The notes under the pieces are model-generated. The model searched no databases. It was not told the origin of the DNA and worked only from the letters and a program-made list of their open reading frames with translations. From Sporosarcina sp. 6E9 (GTDB lineage: Bacteria; Bacillota; Bacilli; Bacillales_A; Planococcaceae), in the NCBI RefSeq assembly GCF_017921835.1, contig NZ_JAGEMN010000001.1:62001-126000 (forward strand): 64,000 bases of DNA, given 5' to 3'. Both the position numbers and the translations under genes were made by a program. Positions 51,783-60,394 of the stretch are shown in pieces; position 1 is the stretch's first letter, and every line of letters starts with the position of its first letter.

Positions 51783-52223
51783 ATGCGGTTACCAATGTAT
51801 ATTACAGGTATAGCAAATCACAATATTGATTTAAAGAGGATGGATGGATACTTATTTAAAAAGTTAGGATACGAAATTTCCAGGAAATTTCATGGTGAAG
51901 TAATTGGTTATAATTCGCCCAGGTATCCGTTAAAATATTTTCGCCTAGATATAAAAATAGGTGAAAATATAATGTCCATTTTACTTCATGAATATTTCCC
52001 TTATGTTGCCATCGCTTTATATGAAGATGAACTTCAAATCCATTATATAGATTCTGAAAATCTAAGAAACGAATTAAAACCATACTATACAGTTTTAGAA
52101 AAGGCATTTCTAAACAAACCCTTTGATCCCAATTCTCATGACTTGTCAGAGACTGAAATAAAAAATGAGAAACATTGGAGACCGAATACAAACGGAGAAG
52201 TTATTTTTAATTGTTGGGATTAG
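51783..52223 (+). CDS. Hypothetical protein
   Basis: A 146-residue soluble protein, ATG 51783 with GAGGTG six bases upstream. Alternating beta-like segments (YFRLDIKIGENIMSILL, YVAIALYEDELQIHYID) and a C-terminal hydrophilic tail ending VIFNCWD. No recognised motif. Lies in the accessory stretch after the MATE gene; a hairpin terminator follows at 52270. It could be an immunity-type or phage-derived protein, but nothing proves this. Confidence 0.55.
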   Translation: MRLPMYITGIANHNIDLKRMDGYLFKKLGYEISRKFHGEVIGYNSPRYPLKYFRLDIKIGENIMSILLHEYFPYVAIALYEDELQIHYIDSENLRNELKPYYTVLEKAFLNKPFDPNSHDLSETEIKNEKHWRPNTNGEVIFNCWD

Positions 52224-52269
52224 CATATTCTCTTATTGGGTGCGCTTGTTAATAAATTAATATCACGAA

Positions 52270-52294
52270 TGGATCTTAATAGGGTCCTTTTTTT
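52270..52294 (+). terminator. Probable terminator
   Basis: GGATC pairs with GGTCC (one G-U) around TTAATAG, followed by seven T. Confidence 0.55.
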
Positions 52295-52369
52295 ATTGCG
52301 TTAGAAATTCAATAGAAAAAGCACTGCCAAGGACAGTACTAAAGATACGTTAATTCTTTTGCACATTAA

Positions 52370-53317
52370 CTAGTTTATTACTAATTGTACCCACTGTAGA
52401 ATGTTGTAAATGATCGGGATGGTTAGGATGCAAAGGGTTGTCGTCAGCATAACACCAACCGATGCAAAGGAAGCGTCTGCACCAAATTTTTGCGCATAAA
52501 CAGAGGTCGTCGAAGCACTTGGCATTGCAGCTGTCACCACGGCAACGATGATGAGCGAAGGTGGAACAGGTAGAAATATAAAAACAAGTAAGCTTAACGG
52601 AAGAAGTATTAATTTAAACATGGCGGCAATCCAAATATAGAGATTCTTTCCGTACTGTAGAAAGTCCTTTCGCTGAATGTCAGCAAGAAAGCTACCAATC
52701 AGAATCATGGATAAAGGAATCGTCATTTTACCGATGCCTTCAAATGTCGTTAAAATCATGTCCGGCCAACTAAACGGAAGGAATAGCATACATACGCCAA
52801 CCAGTGTTGCCAATATCCCCGGATTGAAAAATAACACACGCCAATTTATGCTTTGGTCATGCTTTGTAAACAGATAAATGCCATACGTCCAGATTAATAT
52901 TAAGTAAAAGATGTTAAATATCGTCAAGTAGATAACCCCTTGCTCGGCCATCAAAATATAAATAACAGCAAATCCAATAAACCCTTGATTGCCAAAAACA
53001 ATTAAGCTCTCAAACACACTTTTTTGCTCATCAGGAAGTGCAGCTTTTTTTCGCAGAATAGCCGCAATAAATACAGATACAGTAAGTACGAAAATAGACA
53101 TGGCGACAAGCCAAACAAAATCGACAAGCAATTCAATGGAAAAAGTCGTTTGTAGCGAGAACAAGATCAACGCAGGTAAAGTAATATACAGCATAAGCTG
53201 TGTAAAGACCTGATTCGCATGTTCACTGAATACGCGTAATTTGCGCGCAGTGAAGCCAATAATCGCCATGATATAAAGCGGTATCATCGCCAGCACAAAA
53301 GTACTGATAGATAGCAA
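52370..53317 (-). CDS. AEC (auxin efflux carrier) family transporter
   Basis: A 315-residue membrane protein with ten helices in two five-helix halves, typical of AEC/malonate-permease-type carriers. Indicators are FVLAMIPLYIMAIIGFTARKL at the start, NQVFTQLMLYITLPALILFS, VFGNQGFIGFAV, GKMTIPLSMILIGSFLADI and MPSASTTSVYAQKFG near the end. Start is TTG 53317 after GGAG. The substrate is probably an organic anion. Single gene transcribed opposite to its upstream neighbours. Confidence 0.88.
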   Translation of the reverse strand: MLSISTFVLAMIPLYIMAIIGFTARKLRVFSEHANQVFTQLMLYITLPALILFSLQTTFSIELLVDFVWLVAMSIFVLTVSVFIAAILRKKAALPDEQKSVFESLIVFGNQGFIGFAVIYILMAEQGVIYLTIFNIFYLILIWTYGIYLFTKHDQSINWRVLFFNPGILATLVGVCMLFLPFSWPDMILTTFEGIGKMTIPLSMILIGSFLADIQRKDFLQYGKNLYIWIAAMFKLILLPLSLLVFIFLPVPPSLIIVAVVTAAMPSASTTSVYAQKFGADASFASVGVMLTTTLCILTIPIIYNILQWVQLVIN

Positions 53318-53455
53318 AAACTGTATCTCCTTTTTAAATTAGTGTTGTACTCTATGAATATAGAAGAGATAAGGTGAAAAAGTTTCGGCATCGAATACTT
53401 TTTGAAGGTACGGTACCTTTACCTTTCACTGGAAGCTTTCCTGGATGCACAGGCT

Positions 53456-53490
53456 AAAAAAAGAGACCCGTCAGCTGGGTCTCTGATTTT
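53456..53490 (-). terminator. Rho-independent terminator of ohr operon
   Basis: Minus-strand AGAGACCC pairs with GGGTCTCT around AGCTGAC, followed by seven T. Confidence 0.85.
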
Positions 53491-53503
53491 TTGTGATTTA
53501 CGT

Positions 53504-53956
53504 TTAGACGGTAGAAAGGTTCGTCCGCTCTTTCAATTTCTTGTTTAGTTCATCCAGTCTTGCCATCAGCTCATCATACTCAGTCAAGCTGATCTGGCAC
53601 AGTTGAATCTCTTGCATGACTTGCTGCGTGATGTTGCTTCGTTCGACGTACGCCTTCTCTTGCAACATGACATATACTCTACGTTGGTCTTCTGTTGACC
53701 GGTCTTTGCGTAGCCAACCGTTTTCCTGCATGCGGGCAATCATCGGCGTTAGTGTACCCGTACCGAGATCGACTTGTTCGCCCAGTTCTTTCATTGTGAT
53801 TCCGTCACGCTCCCATAAGGCTAGTAGCACCAGGTATTGGGGATACGTAAGCCCGAATGGTTTCAGCACACTTGTATAAAGCTTGGTGAACGCCGCTCCA
53901 GTTTCATAAACAGCGAAACATAGCTGTTTATCAAGCGTCAGAAAGTCTTTCATCAT
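53504..53956 (-). CDS. ohrR: OhrR-type MarR-family peroxide-sensing repressor
   Basis: A 150-residue MarR-family regulator. The peroxide-reactive Cys13 lies in LDKQLCFAVYE, the OhrR signature. The winged HTH includes PFGLTYPQYLVLLALWERD and LGTGTLTPMIARMQENGWL with the DQRR wing. Oxidation of the Cys by organic hydroperoxides releases the DNA. Start overlaps the glutathione peroxidase stop (ATGA). Here the regulator is the last gene of the operon it presumably controls, through the palindrome at 54892-54903. Confidence 0.92.
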   Translation of the reverse strand: MMKDFLTLDKQLCFAVYETGAAFTKLYTSVLKPFGLTYPQYLVLLALWERDGITMKELGEQVDLGTGTLTPMIARMQENGWLRKDRSTEDQRRVYVMLQEKAYVERSNITQQVMQEIQLCQISLTEYDELMARLDELNKKLKERTNLSTV

Positions 53957-54429
53957 AACAGCTTTTCCACGTCTTCTGCGAGTTTTTCGGGAGCTGTTTG
54001 CGGTGCATAGCGCTTAATGACTTGTCCGTTGCCGTCTACTAGGAACTTTGTGAAGTTCCATTTGATTTTCTTCGACAACAGCCCTTTTTGTTCTGACGTT
54101 AAGTGATTGAATAACGGTTCTGCATCATCACCATTGACATCGACTTTCGCCATCATCGGGAACGTCACGCCGTAATTCAATTGGCAGAATTCAGTCGTTT
54201 CATCAATATTATCGAATTCCTGATCATTGAACTGATCGCAAGGAAAACCAAGAATCATCAGGCCGTCATCTTTGTATTGTTCATATAGCGATTGCAGTCC
54301 ACCAAACTGCGGCGCGAAGCCGCATTTACTTGCCGTGTTTACGATGATTAAAGGCTTCCCTTTATACGCTTCCAAAGACAACTTGTCACCATTCGGTTTG
54401 TTCACTTCAAAATCATAAACGGATACCAA
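53953..54429 (-). CDS. Glutathione peroxidase family thiol peroxidase
   Basis: A 158-residue GPx-type peroxidase with TTG start at 54429 behind AGGAGG. The peroxidatic Cys36 is in VNTASKCGFAPQF, the resolving-type GFPCDQF is near residue 75, and the family motif WNFTKFLVDG is at ~130. Bacterial members normally use thioredoxin as reductant. It is the middle gene of ohr-gpx-ohrR, fitting removal of organic hydroperoxides. Confidence 0.93.
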   Translation of the reverse strand: MVSVYDFEVNKPNGDKLSLEAYKGKPLIIVNTASKCGFAPQFGGLQSLYEQYKDDGLMILGFPCDQFNDQEFDNIDETTEFCQLNYGVTFPMMAKVDVNGDDAEPLFNHLTSEQKGLLSKKIKWNFTKFLVDGNGQVIKRYAPQTAPEKLAEDVEKLL

Positions 54430-54443
54430 ACGAATTCCTCCTT

Positions 54444-54863
54444 TTATTTTACAGTAATCTCGACTTCAACATTGCCATTGATTGCTTTAGAATACGGGCA
54501 GTAATTATGTGCCTTATGTACATATTCATCTGCGACTGCCTGATCTACACCAGCAATTGTCACTTCGAGCTTGACGCCCAGTTTAACGCCACCATCTTTT
54601 TTATCTGGATACAGTGCCACGGTTGCGATCACTTCACTACTTGTATACTCAACTTTGTCTTTGTCTAATTGAAGTTCGAGTGCGCTGTTGAAACATGCGC
54701 TATATCCTGCAGCAAACAATTGCTCAGGATTTGATGCAGTCGTTACTTCACCGCCAAGCGCTGCAGGTTTTGCAACGTCCAGATTGAATATATTGTCCGG
54801 TGAATAAACAGATCCATCTCGTCCGCCTGTATTGATAATTGTCGTTTCGTAAAGTGGTTTCAT
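54444..54863 (-). CDS. ohr: Organic hydroperoxide resistance protein Ohr
   Basis: A 139-residue Ohr/OsmC-fold thiol peroxidase. Peroxidatic Cys57 lies in AAGYSACFNSALEL and resolving Cys122 in HNYCPYSKAINGN; both catalytic cysteines are present, and the Arg of NTGGRDGSV is conserved. It reduces organic hydroperoxides, typically with lipoylated proteins as reductant. First gene of the operon, with GAGGCG-type ribosome binding site. Confidence 0.96.
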   Translation of the reverse strand: MKPLYETTIINTGGRDGSVYSPDNIFNLDVAKPAALGGEVTTASNPEQLFAAGYSACFNSALELQLDKDKVEYTSSEVIATVALYPDKKDGGVKLGVKLEVTIAGVDQAVADEYVHKAHNYCPYSKAINGNVEVEITVK

Positions 54864-54891
54864 TTCAAAACGCCTCTTTTCTGTTTTTTAT

Positions 54892-54903
54892 ATCGTGTAC
54901 GAT
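54892..54903. promoter_or_regulatory. Candidate OhrR operator (ATCGT-GT-ACGAT)
   Basis: Perfect 5-bp inverted repeat with 2-base centre, just downstream of the -10 of the ohr promoter and 28 bases before the ohr start. Its position fits repression by OhrR. Confidence 0.5.
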
Positions 54904-54906
54904 TCA

Positions 54907-54935
54907 ATCTTAAGCGATTTACTTTATCAGTACAA
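54907..54935 (-). promoter_or_regulatory. SigA-type promoter of ohr operon
   Basis: On the minus strand TTGTAC (54930-54935), 17-base spacer, TAAGAT (54907-54912). Confidence 0.55.
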
Positions 54936-54953
54936 TTTATATGCCTAAAAACA

Positions 54954-54995
54954 CAAAAAAACACGCTTCATCCATTGTTTGAATGAAACGTGCTT
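54954..54995 (-). terminator. Rho-independent terminator of deaminase gene
   Basis: Minus-strand AGCACGTTTCATT pairs with ATGAAGCGTGTTT, followed by more T. Confidence 0.8.
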
Positions 54996-55005
54996 TCAGT
55001 AGAAC

Positions 55006-56259
55006 CTATAATTGTTTTAAGAAGTCAATTTCAACTTCATTTTTCCGTGGTTCACGTTTAAATAAATAATTACCCTGTCTAACTGACATTAGTACTTCTG
55101 CACGCTCACGAATGGCTTCGTAAGGATCTTGTGCATCCAAAACGATAAAGTTAGCTGGTTTTCCTGCTTCAATACCATACTCATCGTTAACTCTCATAAG
55201 GTTTGCACCGTGGTATGTAATTAGGTCCAACGCTTTATTGATCTCATCGATGTGTGTATAGTGCGCTAGATGTATACCGTTGTCTAAAATGTTCATCATA
55301 TTTCCGTTACCGAGTGGATACCAGTAATCCGCAATAGAATCTTGTGCAAATGCCACAGTATTTCCATTTTCCAACAACTCTTTTACGCGCGTTAAGCCGC
55401 GGCGTTTCGGATAACTATCGCCACGTCCTTGTAAATGTGCGTTTTCAGTTGGACAAGAAATAAAGTTGATTTTTGATTCTTTAAATAGACCTAGCATCTT
55501 ATTGGCATAACTATTTTCTACAGATCCAAAGCTAGTTGTATGACTTGCAGTTGTATAGGGACCATAGTTTTCTTCCATAACAAGCGCATTTAACACTTCT
55601 AAAAATCGGCTATTTGGATCATCGTTTTCATCACAGTGAATATCAATCATCACGTTATATTTTATCGCCATGTTCACAATACGTTTCAGAGATTCAACAC
55701 CATGTTCATAAGAAATTTCAAAGTGAGGAATCCCACCAGCCACGTCAGCACCCATTTTAAGTGCTTCTTCCATTAAAGCTTCTGCACCTTTATACCGGAA
55801 GAAACCTTCCTGAGGAAATGCAACAAGTTGGAGCGTGACGATATCCTTCAATTCTTCGCGCAGTTTTATTAATGCTTTCATCCCGGTTAAGTTAGGATCC
55901 GTAATATCTACATGCGTGCGAATAAATTGAACACCTTTGCTCAATTCTTTCTGAATGCCTTTAATCGCGCGCTCACGTACCATTTCTTCCGTCAGTGATT
56001 TTTTATTATCACTCCAACGCTGGATCCCTTCAAATAACGTTCCGGATACATTCGCATTGCCTTCGCCTAGCCCTGAAAAGATATAATCTAAGTGTAAATG
56101 AGGGTCAACATAAGGGGGTAATACTAAACGTCCTTCTAAATCAATTACTTCATCTGCGTTCTCTAAATCATTACCTATGGCTGTAAACTGACCGTTTCCC
56201 ACTAAAAATTCACGGGACTCTGGCGCCCCATAGATATTCGCATTAATAAATTTTTTCAT
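55006..56259 (-). CDS. CodA-like cytosine deaminase family amidohydrolase
   Basis: A 417-residue metal-dependent amidohydrolase. The start is placed at ATG 56259 (MKKFINANIYG), where the family N-terminus begins; an ATG nine bases earlier is closer to the GGAG. Metal and catalytic residues follow the CodA pattern: YVDPHLHLDYIF, THVDITDPNL, HCDENDDPN, TASHTTSFGS, and AQDSIADYWYPLGNGNMM, where CodA has its catalytic Asp. It would deaminate cytosine or a related ring such as isoguanine, creatinine or an s-triazine. No transporter is adjacent. Monocistronic. Confidence 0.85.
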   Translation of the reverse strand: MKKFINANIYGAPESREFLVGNGQFTAIGNDLENADEVIDLEGRLVLPPYVDPHLHLDYIFSGLGEGNANVSGTLFEGIQRWSDNKKSLTEEMVRERAIKGIQKELSKGVQFIRTHVDITDPNLTGMKALIKLREELKDIVTLQLVAFPQEGFFRYKGAEALMEEALKMGADVAGGIPHFEISYEHGVESLKRIVNMAIKYNVMIDIHCDENDDPNSRFLEVLNALVMEENYGPYTTASHTTSFGSVENSYANKMLGLFKESKINFISCPTENAHLQGRGDSYPKRRGLTRVKELLENGNTVAFAQDSIADYWYPLGNGNMMNILDNGIHLAHYTHIDEINKALDLITYHGANLMRVNDEYGIEAGKPANFIVLDAQDPYEAIRERAEVLMSVRQGNYLFKREPRKNEVEIDFLKQL

Positions 56260-56497
56260 ACAATACATGACTCCTTTACCCATTCTGATAGCTATCATGA
56301 TTACATGAACTATTATAACAGTTGTGAAACGAAGGCAGAATTCTTACGCTCAAACTTAGATATAAGCCTATTCAAGAATCTACTGCGATTATGGATAACA
56401 AAAGTGACAGGAAATATGTGTATTTGTAGAAAGTTGGAAATATTGGCAGTATAATGAAGCAAATAAACTATTTATTATTTCAAAGGGGGATTTGTAA

Positions 56498-56575
56498 ATG
56501 AAAAAAAATAGACAAGCCATTATTTGGGCTGTAATCGCTATTGTACTTGTATTAATCTGGATTTTTACAAGATAA
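56498..56575 (+). CDS. 25-aa single-TM peptide
   Basis: ATG 56498 with AAAGGGGG ten bases upstream. After a basic start (KKNRQ), an uninterrupted hydrophobic helix AIIWAVIAIVLVLIWIF ends in TR and stop. Such peptides can be membrane-protein modulators or type I-toxin-like. No antitoxin RNA was recognised. It lies 30 bases upstream of the broken NUDIX gene. Confidence 0.5.
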   Translation: MKKNRQAIIWAVIAIVLVLIWIFTR

Positions 56576-56605
56576 GGTTTATCGAATACAAGTGGGGGGA
56601 TTTGC

Positions 56606-57108
56606 ATGATCTATGTAAATGTTAGAGCAATAATTGAAAGAAATGGGCCGGATGGAACTGAAATCGTTATACAAAAAAGGGTTAAATCTAATGAAAACAA
56701 AACACCTTATGAGCTACCTGGGGGAAGGTTAGAAGTATTCGAGTCATTTCTAGAAGGACTTAAAAGAGAAGTACACGAAGAAACGGGACTTCTTATTACA
56801 AAATTTTTTGGGGAAGAAACTAGAATTGAAACGTATACCGTGGATTCGAATGTTGAAGCTATAAAGCCTTTTGCCGTTTATCAAACGACAACCGGTCCAG
56901 TAGATTCATTAGGCGTTTATTTTCGATGTCAAGCCGCTGGTAATTAGTTGAAGAAGGCGACGAGACCGAAGATATAAAGTGGATATCTGTAGATGAGCTA
57001 CACAATTCACTAGAGCAAGAGTTAATAGATTTCAGTTGGGTGGACAAGTCTGGAATCATGTATTATTTGAAATGGTATTACGCAAATAAAATTACTGAGT
57101 TAGTATAA
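56606..57108 (+). pseudogene. Frameshifted NUDIX hydrolase
   Basis: The first 113 codons carry a complete Nudix box, GGRLEVFESFLEGLKREVHEETGLLI, and YVNVRAIIERNG at the start with a GGGGGGA ribosome binding site. The frame stops at 56947. The next frame continues the domain: LVEEGDETEDIKWISVDEL, then FSWVDKSGIMYYLKWYY, stop at 57106-57108. Loss of one base near 56942 explains the break. Without it a ~167-aa NUDIX protein, hydrolysing a nucleoside-diphosphate-X, would result. A sequencing error is an alternative. Confidence 0.8.
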
Positions 57109-57145
57109 TACTCGGTTTATTATAATGGTAATACGTTAACCACAA

Positions 57146-58021
57146 ATGTTTTTCGCAGAATATTTAATTGGCATTTTATCAATAACAGAGATTGGATATA
57201 TACTTTTTCTGGCTCCCATGTATGGGGGTGGCGCCCTACTTATACGAGAGGTTACCCGCAGAACCAGTCGCGGAATAATAACCATGTTAGTACTTGGAAT
57301 CGCCTACGGACTGATTGAGGAAGGCTTGATCGACCAAATGTTATTCAATCGTTTTTATCTTTCTGATCAAGATCAATGGAAGTCTTTTATCCCTTTTCTG
57401 GGAATTGATGGTCGGCTAACTGTTTACGTACTAGCAATGCATGCGATATGGAGTACCTGTATACCAATTATCATTGTCGAAGCGCTCTTCCCTAAACAAG
57501 GAATTAAACCTTGGCTTAGTAAATCTGGGTTAGGAATAGTTACTTCAATTTTTATTTTAGGATCTGTATATCTTAGTTATGATACCTATATAGAAAAGCA
57601 ATTTTTCGCTTCCACGCTTCAACTGCTTGGTACTACTATAGCCGTAATACTACTTATAATTCTCTCATTTAATTTTGGTAGTCATACGAGTACTTCTACA
57701 ACGACAGCACCGAAACCGTGGTTTTTAGGTATATTTTCTTTAGTTGCTTCAAGCGTTTTCATGCTCGCCGATTCATCCTATGGTTGGGATGGTTTCGCTG
57801 TCTGTGTAATAACAGTTGTGGTATTTTTCATAATTGTATTTCGTTGGTCACGTCGGATTGGTTGGGGAGATATACACCGCATTGCGATTGCGGGAGGTGG
57901 GATAGTAACTTATGCATGGCTAGGACTATTTTCCGGTAGTTTCATTTTCGCGTTTGGCGCAATTATATTACTTGTTGTTGCAGTTAGGAAATTGCGCAAG
58001 TCCAGAATTAGAATGAACTAG
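57146..58021 (+). CDS. Conserved polytopic membrane protein
   Basis: A 291-residue membrane protein with about eight helices. A conserved-looking cytoplasmic/interface motif LAPMYGGGALLIREVTRRTSR followed by GIAYGLIEEGLIDQMLFN is found near residues 23-67. Similar motifs occur in a family of uncharacterised bacterial membrane proteins. No ribosome binding site precedes the ATG, and an in-frame stop lies a few codons upstream, so the N-terminus may be truncated or the start may be weak. Function unknown. Confidence 0.65.
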   Translation: MFFAEYLIGILSITEIGYILFLAPMYGGGALLIREVTRRTSRGIITMLVLGIAYGLIEEGLIDQMLFNRFYLSDQDQWKSFIPFLGIDGRLTVYVLAMHAIWSTCIPIIIVEALFPKQGIKPWLSKSGLGIVTSIFILGSVYLSYDTYIEKQFFASTLQLLGTTIAVILLIILSFNFGSHTSTSTTTAPKPWFLGIFSLVASSVFMLADSSYGWDGFAVCVITVVVFFIIVFRWSRRIGWGDIHRIAIAGGGIVTYAWLGLFSGSFIFAFGAIILLVVAVRKLRKSRIRMN

Positions 58022-58052
58022 GGTATTAATACTGGCTGATAGGGATTTTTTT

Positions 58053-58090
58053 ATGACTGATTGTCTACGCATCTTAGACAATCAGTCATT
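58053..58090 (+). terminator. Hairpin after membrane protein gene
   Basis: A perfect stem ATGACTGATTGTCTA with TAGACAATCAGTCAT (loop ~7). The following T-run is weak (TTGTGTTT). Confidence 0.6.
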
Positions 58091-58185
58091 TGTGTTTAAG
58101 AAAATGTATAAAGGGACCTCCTTTTGTATGAAAAGTGAAACTATTTACGCAGGCACTTCGTAAACCAAATAAGAGGGATGGATCA

Positions 58186-58326
58186 GTGATATTTCTATTG
58201 TTTATTTCATTGGGGATATATAGGGGGATTGTTCTTATTTTCATGTTGTTTGAAAAATTAGGTTTGAATACATTCGGAGTCTTACTAATACTGACTGGTT
58301 TATTTGTGGATATTATCTTTACTTGA
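58186..58326 (+). CDS. 46-aa two-TM peptide with paralogous leader
   Basis: Starts at GTG 58186, with GAGGGATGG upstream. The peptide begins MIFLLFISLGI, close to MIFPMLLSLGI of the peptidase at 59421. The upstream ~55 bases (AAAAGTGAAACTA ... CTTCGTAA ... AATAAGAG) also match the leader of that gene. Two hydrophobic segments with KLGLNTFG between. It may be a duplicated 5' fragment of the peptidase gene rather than an independent gene. Confidence 0.5.
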   Translation: MIFLLFISLGIYRGIVLIFMLFEKLGLNTFGVLLILTGLFVDIIFT

Positions 58327-58380
58327 TACCTATATTCAGGTACCTTTCACTAATTAAATAAATGGAGGGATATAATTAAA

Positions 58381-58482
58381 ATGAATGTTGCAGCAATGTT
58401 TATAATTTTCTCTGGTGCAATCATTGGCATTGTCAGTGCAATTTCAGGAACAAAAAAGAAAAAGGATACTAAAAAAAGATAA
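58381..58482 (+). CDS. 33-aa single-TM peptide with basic tail
   Basis: ATG 58381 with GGAGGG 12 bases upstream. One helix (AAMFIIFSGAIIGIVSAIS), then GTKKKKDTKKR. Small basic-tailed membrane peptide; function unknown. Confidence 0.5.
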   Translation: MNVAAMFIIFSGAIIGIVSAISGTKKKKDTKKR

Positions 58483-58627
58483 ATCGGTTTCTTGGTTGTT
58501 GTTCGGAAAAAGGGTGCAGCTGTTGCTTAATCTTTATGCCTGAAACGGACCATTATGTATAGGAGATTTGCGCTTTATCATTTCAGGGAATACTAGAGTT
58601 AATAAATAATTTAGGGGAGGAGATAAG

Positions 58628-58711
58628 ATGGGGCTTTTATTTTACTTTTTGATATTCGGTTTAATTGTGTTTTTGAGTCTTGCTCTTTATTTACCATTCT
58701 TGAAAAAGTAA
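58628..58711 (+). CDS. 27-aa single-TM peptide
   Basis: ATG 58628 behind GGGGAGGAGAT, a very strong ribosome binding site. The peptide is almost entirely hydrophobic (LLFYFLIFGLIVFLSLALYL) and ends FLKK. No antisense RNA recognised. Function unknown. Confidence 0.5.
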   Translation: MGLLFYFLIFGLIVFLSLALYLPFLKK

Positions 58712-58762
58712 TAACTATAAGTTGTACAGTCATAATTGCCAAGTAATAGGAGGGCAAATGAA

Positions 58763-59068
58763 ATGGGAATTGATATGATAATCGGTCTAGTTATCGGTGT
58801 ATTGTTAATTTGGGCTGGCTATATTGTTCGGACAAAACAGGCACTTGCCTTTCTAGCGGGTTTCAGGGAGTCGTGGGAACCGGTTAATAAAGAAAGACTA
58901 GGGAACAGAGTAGGTATTCTCTTAATTATTATCGGTGTTATTGCCATTTTTACATCTGTTTTTACCATATGGTTTGGGGCTACAGCTGGGAAAGTCTCTG
59001 GGGTCTTGGTTATTATTGATGTGGTTATGATTATTATGGTAATCGCACTAGATCAAATAGGATATTGA
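58763..59068 (+). CDS. Small three-TM membrane protein (DUF3784-like)
   Basis: A 101-residue protein, ATG 58763, nine bases after AGGAGGG. Three helices (residues ~4-20, 48-68 and 76-96) with the loop RTKQALAFLAGFRESWEPV between the first two. This layout and the AGF motif resemble the DUF3784-type protein at 29741, so the two may be distant paralogues. Function unknown. Confidence 0.6.
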   Translation: MGIDMIIGLVIGVLLIWAGYIVRTKQALAFLAGFRESWEPVNKERLGNRVGILLIIIGVIAIFTSVFTIWFGATAGKVSGVLVIIDVVMIIMVIALDQIGY

Positions 59069-59420
59069 TGACATTGGCTGTTTTAAGACTTCAAAACCGG
59101 ACAGGATTAAACGCTCCCATATTAAATGGAATTGTTTATCCTAAGACATGAATACATATCAAAATAGCGGTTCATCAATAGTATTATTGTTGTATTCATT
59201 GAAATAAGTGTTCGAAGGGCTATTCAGTTAATTAACTACAATGGCAAAAGTAAAGAAGGGGGATATCGACTATATAACACTTTGTCGATATCCCCTTGTT
59301 TTTTGTCTCAAGCGCAACATATTTTCAGACGGTCGCGACTACGAATTGTGCGAAAAGTGAAACTACTTGTACGGACTCTTCGTAATTAAAATAAGAGTGA
59401 AAAATAAGGGGGTTGTATAA
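59069..59420 (+). other. Gap with one terminator and paralogous leader
   Basis: No gene seen between 59069 and the hairpin at 59257-59304. From about 59350 the leader of the M23 gene begins; it matches 58130-58180 (see 58186). The hairpin has no obvious gene directly upstream other than the DUF3784-like one ~190 bases away. Confidence 0.4.
59257..59304 (+). terminator. Rho-independent terminator
   Basis: Perfect 12-bp stem GGGGATATCGAC / GTCGATATCCCC, followed by TTGTTTTTT. Confidence 0.85.
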
Positions 59421-60320
59421 GTGATATTTCCAATGCTTCTTTCGTTGGGGATTTTAATTGTTTTACCGGCAGGACTACTGGTTGGTATATGGAAGTCAGC
59501 TTTTAAAAGTAAATTGGAATGGCTGCTAGATGTATTAGCAACAACGGTATTAATCGCCTGTATCTTTCAAACAGCAAATTGGAGTTCGATTGGTTCATAT
59601 TGGCGTTACATTTGGATCGTATTACTTGTCATCGCAATCGTAACTTCTTGGAGAAGAGTGCGCGACCTACCTTTTCGAATCAAATATACAGGCAGTCAAA
59701 AAGTGTCAATCGGTATAAATATTTTGCTTATTCTAGTGTTTACTGTATTTAACGGATTTGTTCTTACAAGTTATTCAGTTAAAGATCAAGCAATAGACTT
59801 GGCCTTTCCTCTCAAAGATGGAACTTATTATGTGGGTCATGGTGGAAACCATGTGCATATGAATTATCATCAAGCACATCCACCGCAAAAATACGCATTA
59901 GATATTCTCGGATTGAATAAACTCGGAACACGTGCAACCGGTCTATATCCAAAGGACCTCGATAAATATGAAATATACGAAAATAATCTGTATAGCCCAT
60001 GTAATGGAATTGTTATTGAAACCAGAAATGACATACCTGACTTAACGCCACCTGAAATGGATCCAGAAAATACGATGGGTAATTATGTCGCTTTAACCTG
60101 TAATGGTCACGAGGCAATCATTTATCTAATGCATATGCAACAAGAAAGTGTTTCTGTAACTGAAGGGGAAGAAGTAACAACCGGTCAATTACTTGGTAAA
60201 ATCGGGAATTCAGGAAACACGTCAGAACCTCATTTACATATCCATGCGGAATTGGATGGTGTAGGGGTACCCATTACCTTTGAAGGGAAATTTCTTGTGA
60301 GAAATAGTATAGTGCGTTAA
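59421..60320 (+). CDS. Membrane-anchored M23 (LytM) family metallopeptidase
   Basis: A 299-residue protein with GTG start at 59421 after AAGGGGG. Four transmembrane segments occupy residues ~1-125. The C-terminal LytM/M23 domain has YALDILGLN (Asp ligand), SPCNGIVIETR, MGNYVALTCNG, and the final ligands in IYLMHMQQ and PHLHIHAEL (HxH). Family members cut peptidoglycan cross-bridges or serve as inactive activators; the Zn ligands here appear complete. The 5' leader and first codons are duplicated at 58130-58230. Confidence 0.85.
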   Translation: MIFPMLLSLGILIVLPAGLLVGIWKSAFKSKLEWLLDVLATTVLIACIFQTANWSSIGSYWRYIWIVLLVIAIVTSWRRVRDLPFRIKYTGSQKVSIGINILLILVFTVFNGFVLTSYSVKDQAIDLAFPLKDGTYYVGHGGNHVHMNYHQAHPPQKYALDILGLNKLGTRATGLYPKDLDKYEIYENNLYSPCNGIVIETRNDIPDLTPPEMDPENTMGNYVALTCNGHEAIIYLMHMQQESVSVTEGEEVTTGQLLGKIGNSGNTSEPHLHIHAELDGVGVPITFEGKFLVRNSIVR

Positions 60321-60394
60321 AAAGTATACTATCAGTGAATTAAGTGTGTTCGTGGTATTCAAATAAAGTCCAAATTATTGAGGATGTTGAACAA

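Noticed and set aside
56498..58711. Type I toxin-antitoxin loci for the small membrane peptides
   Set aside because: Peptides are compatible with toxins, but no antisense RNA promoter or terminator pair was recognised.
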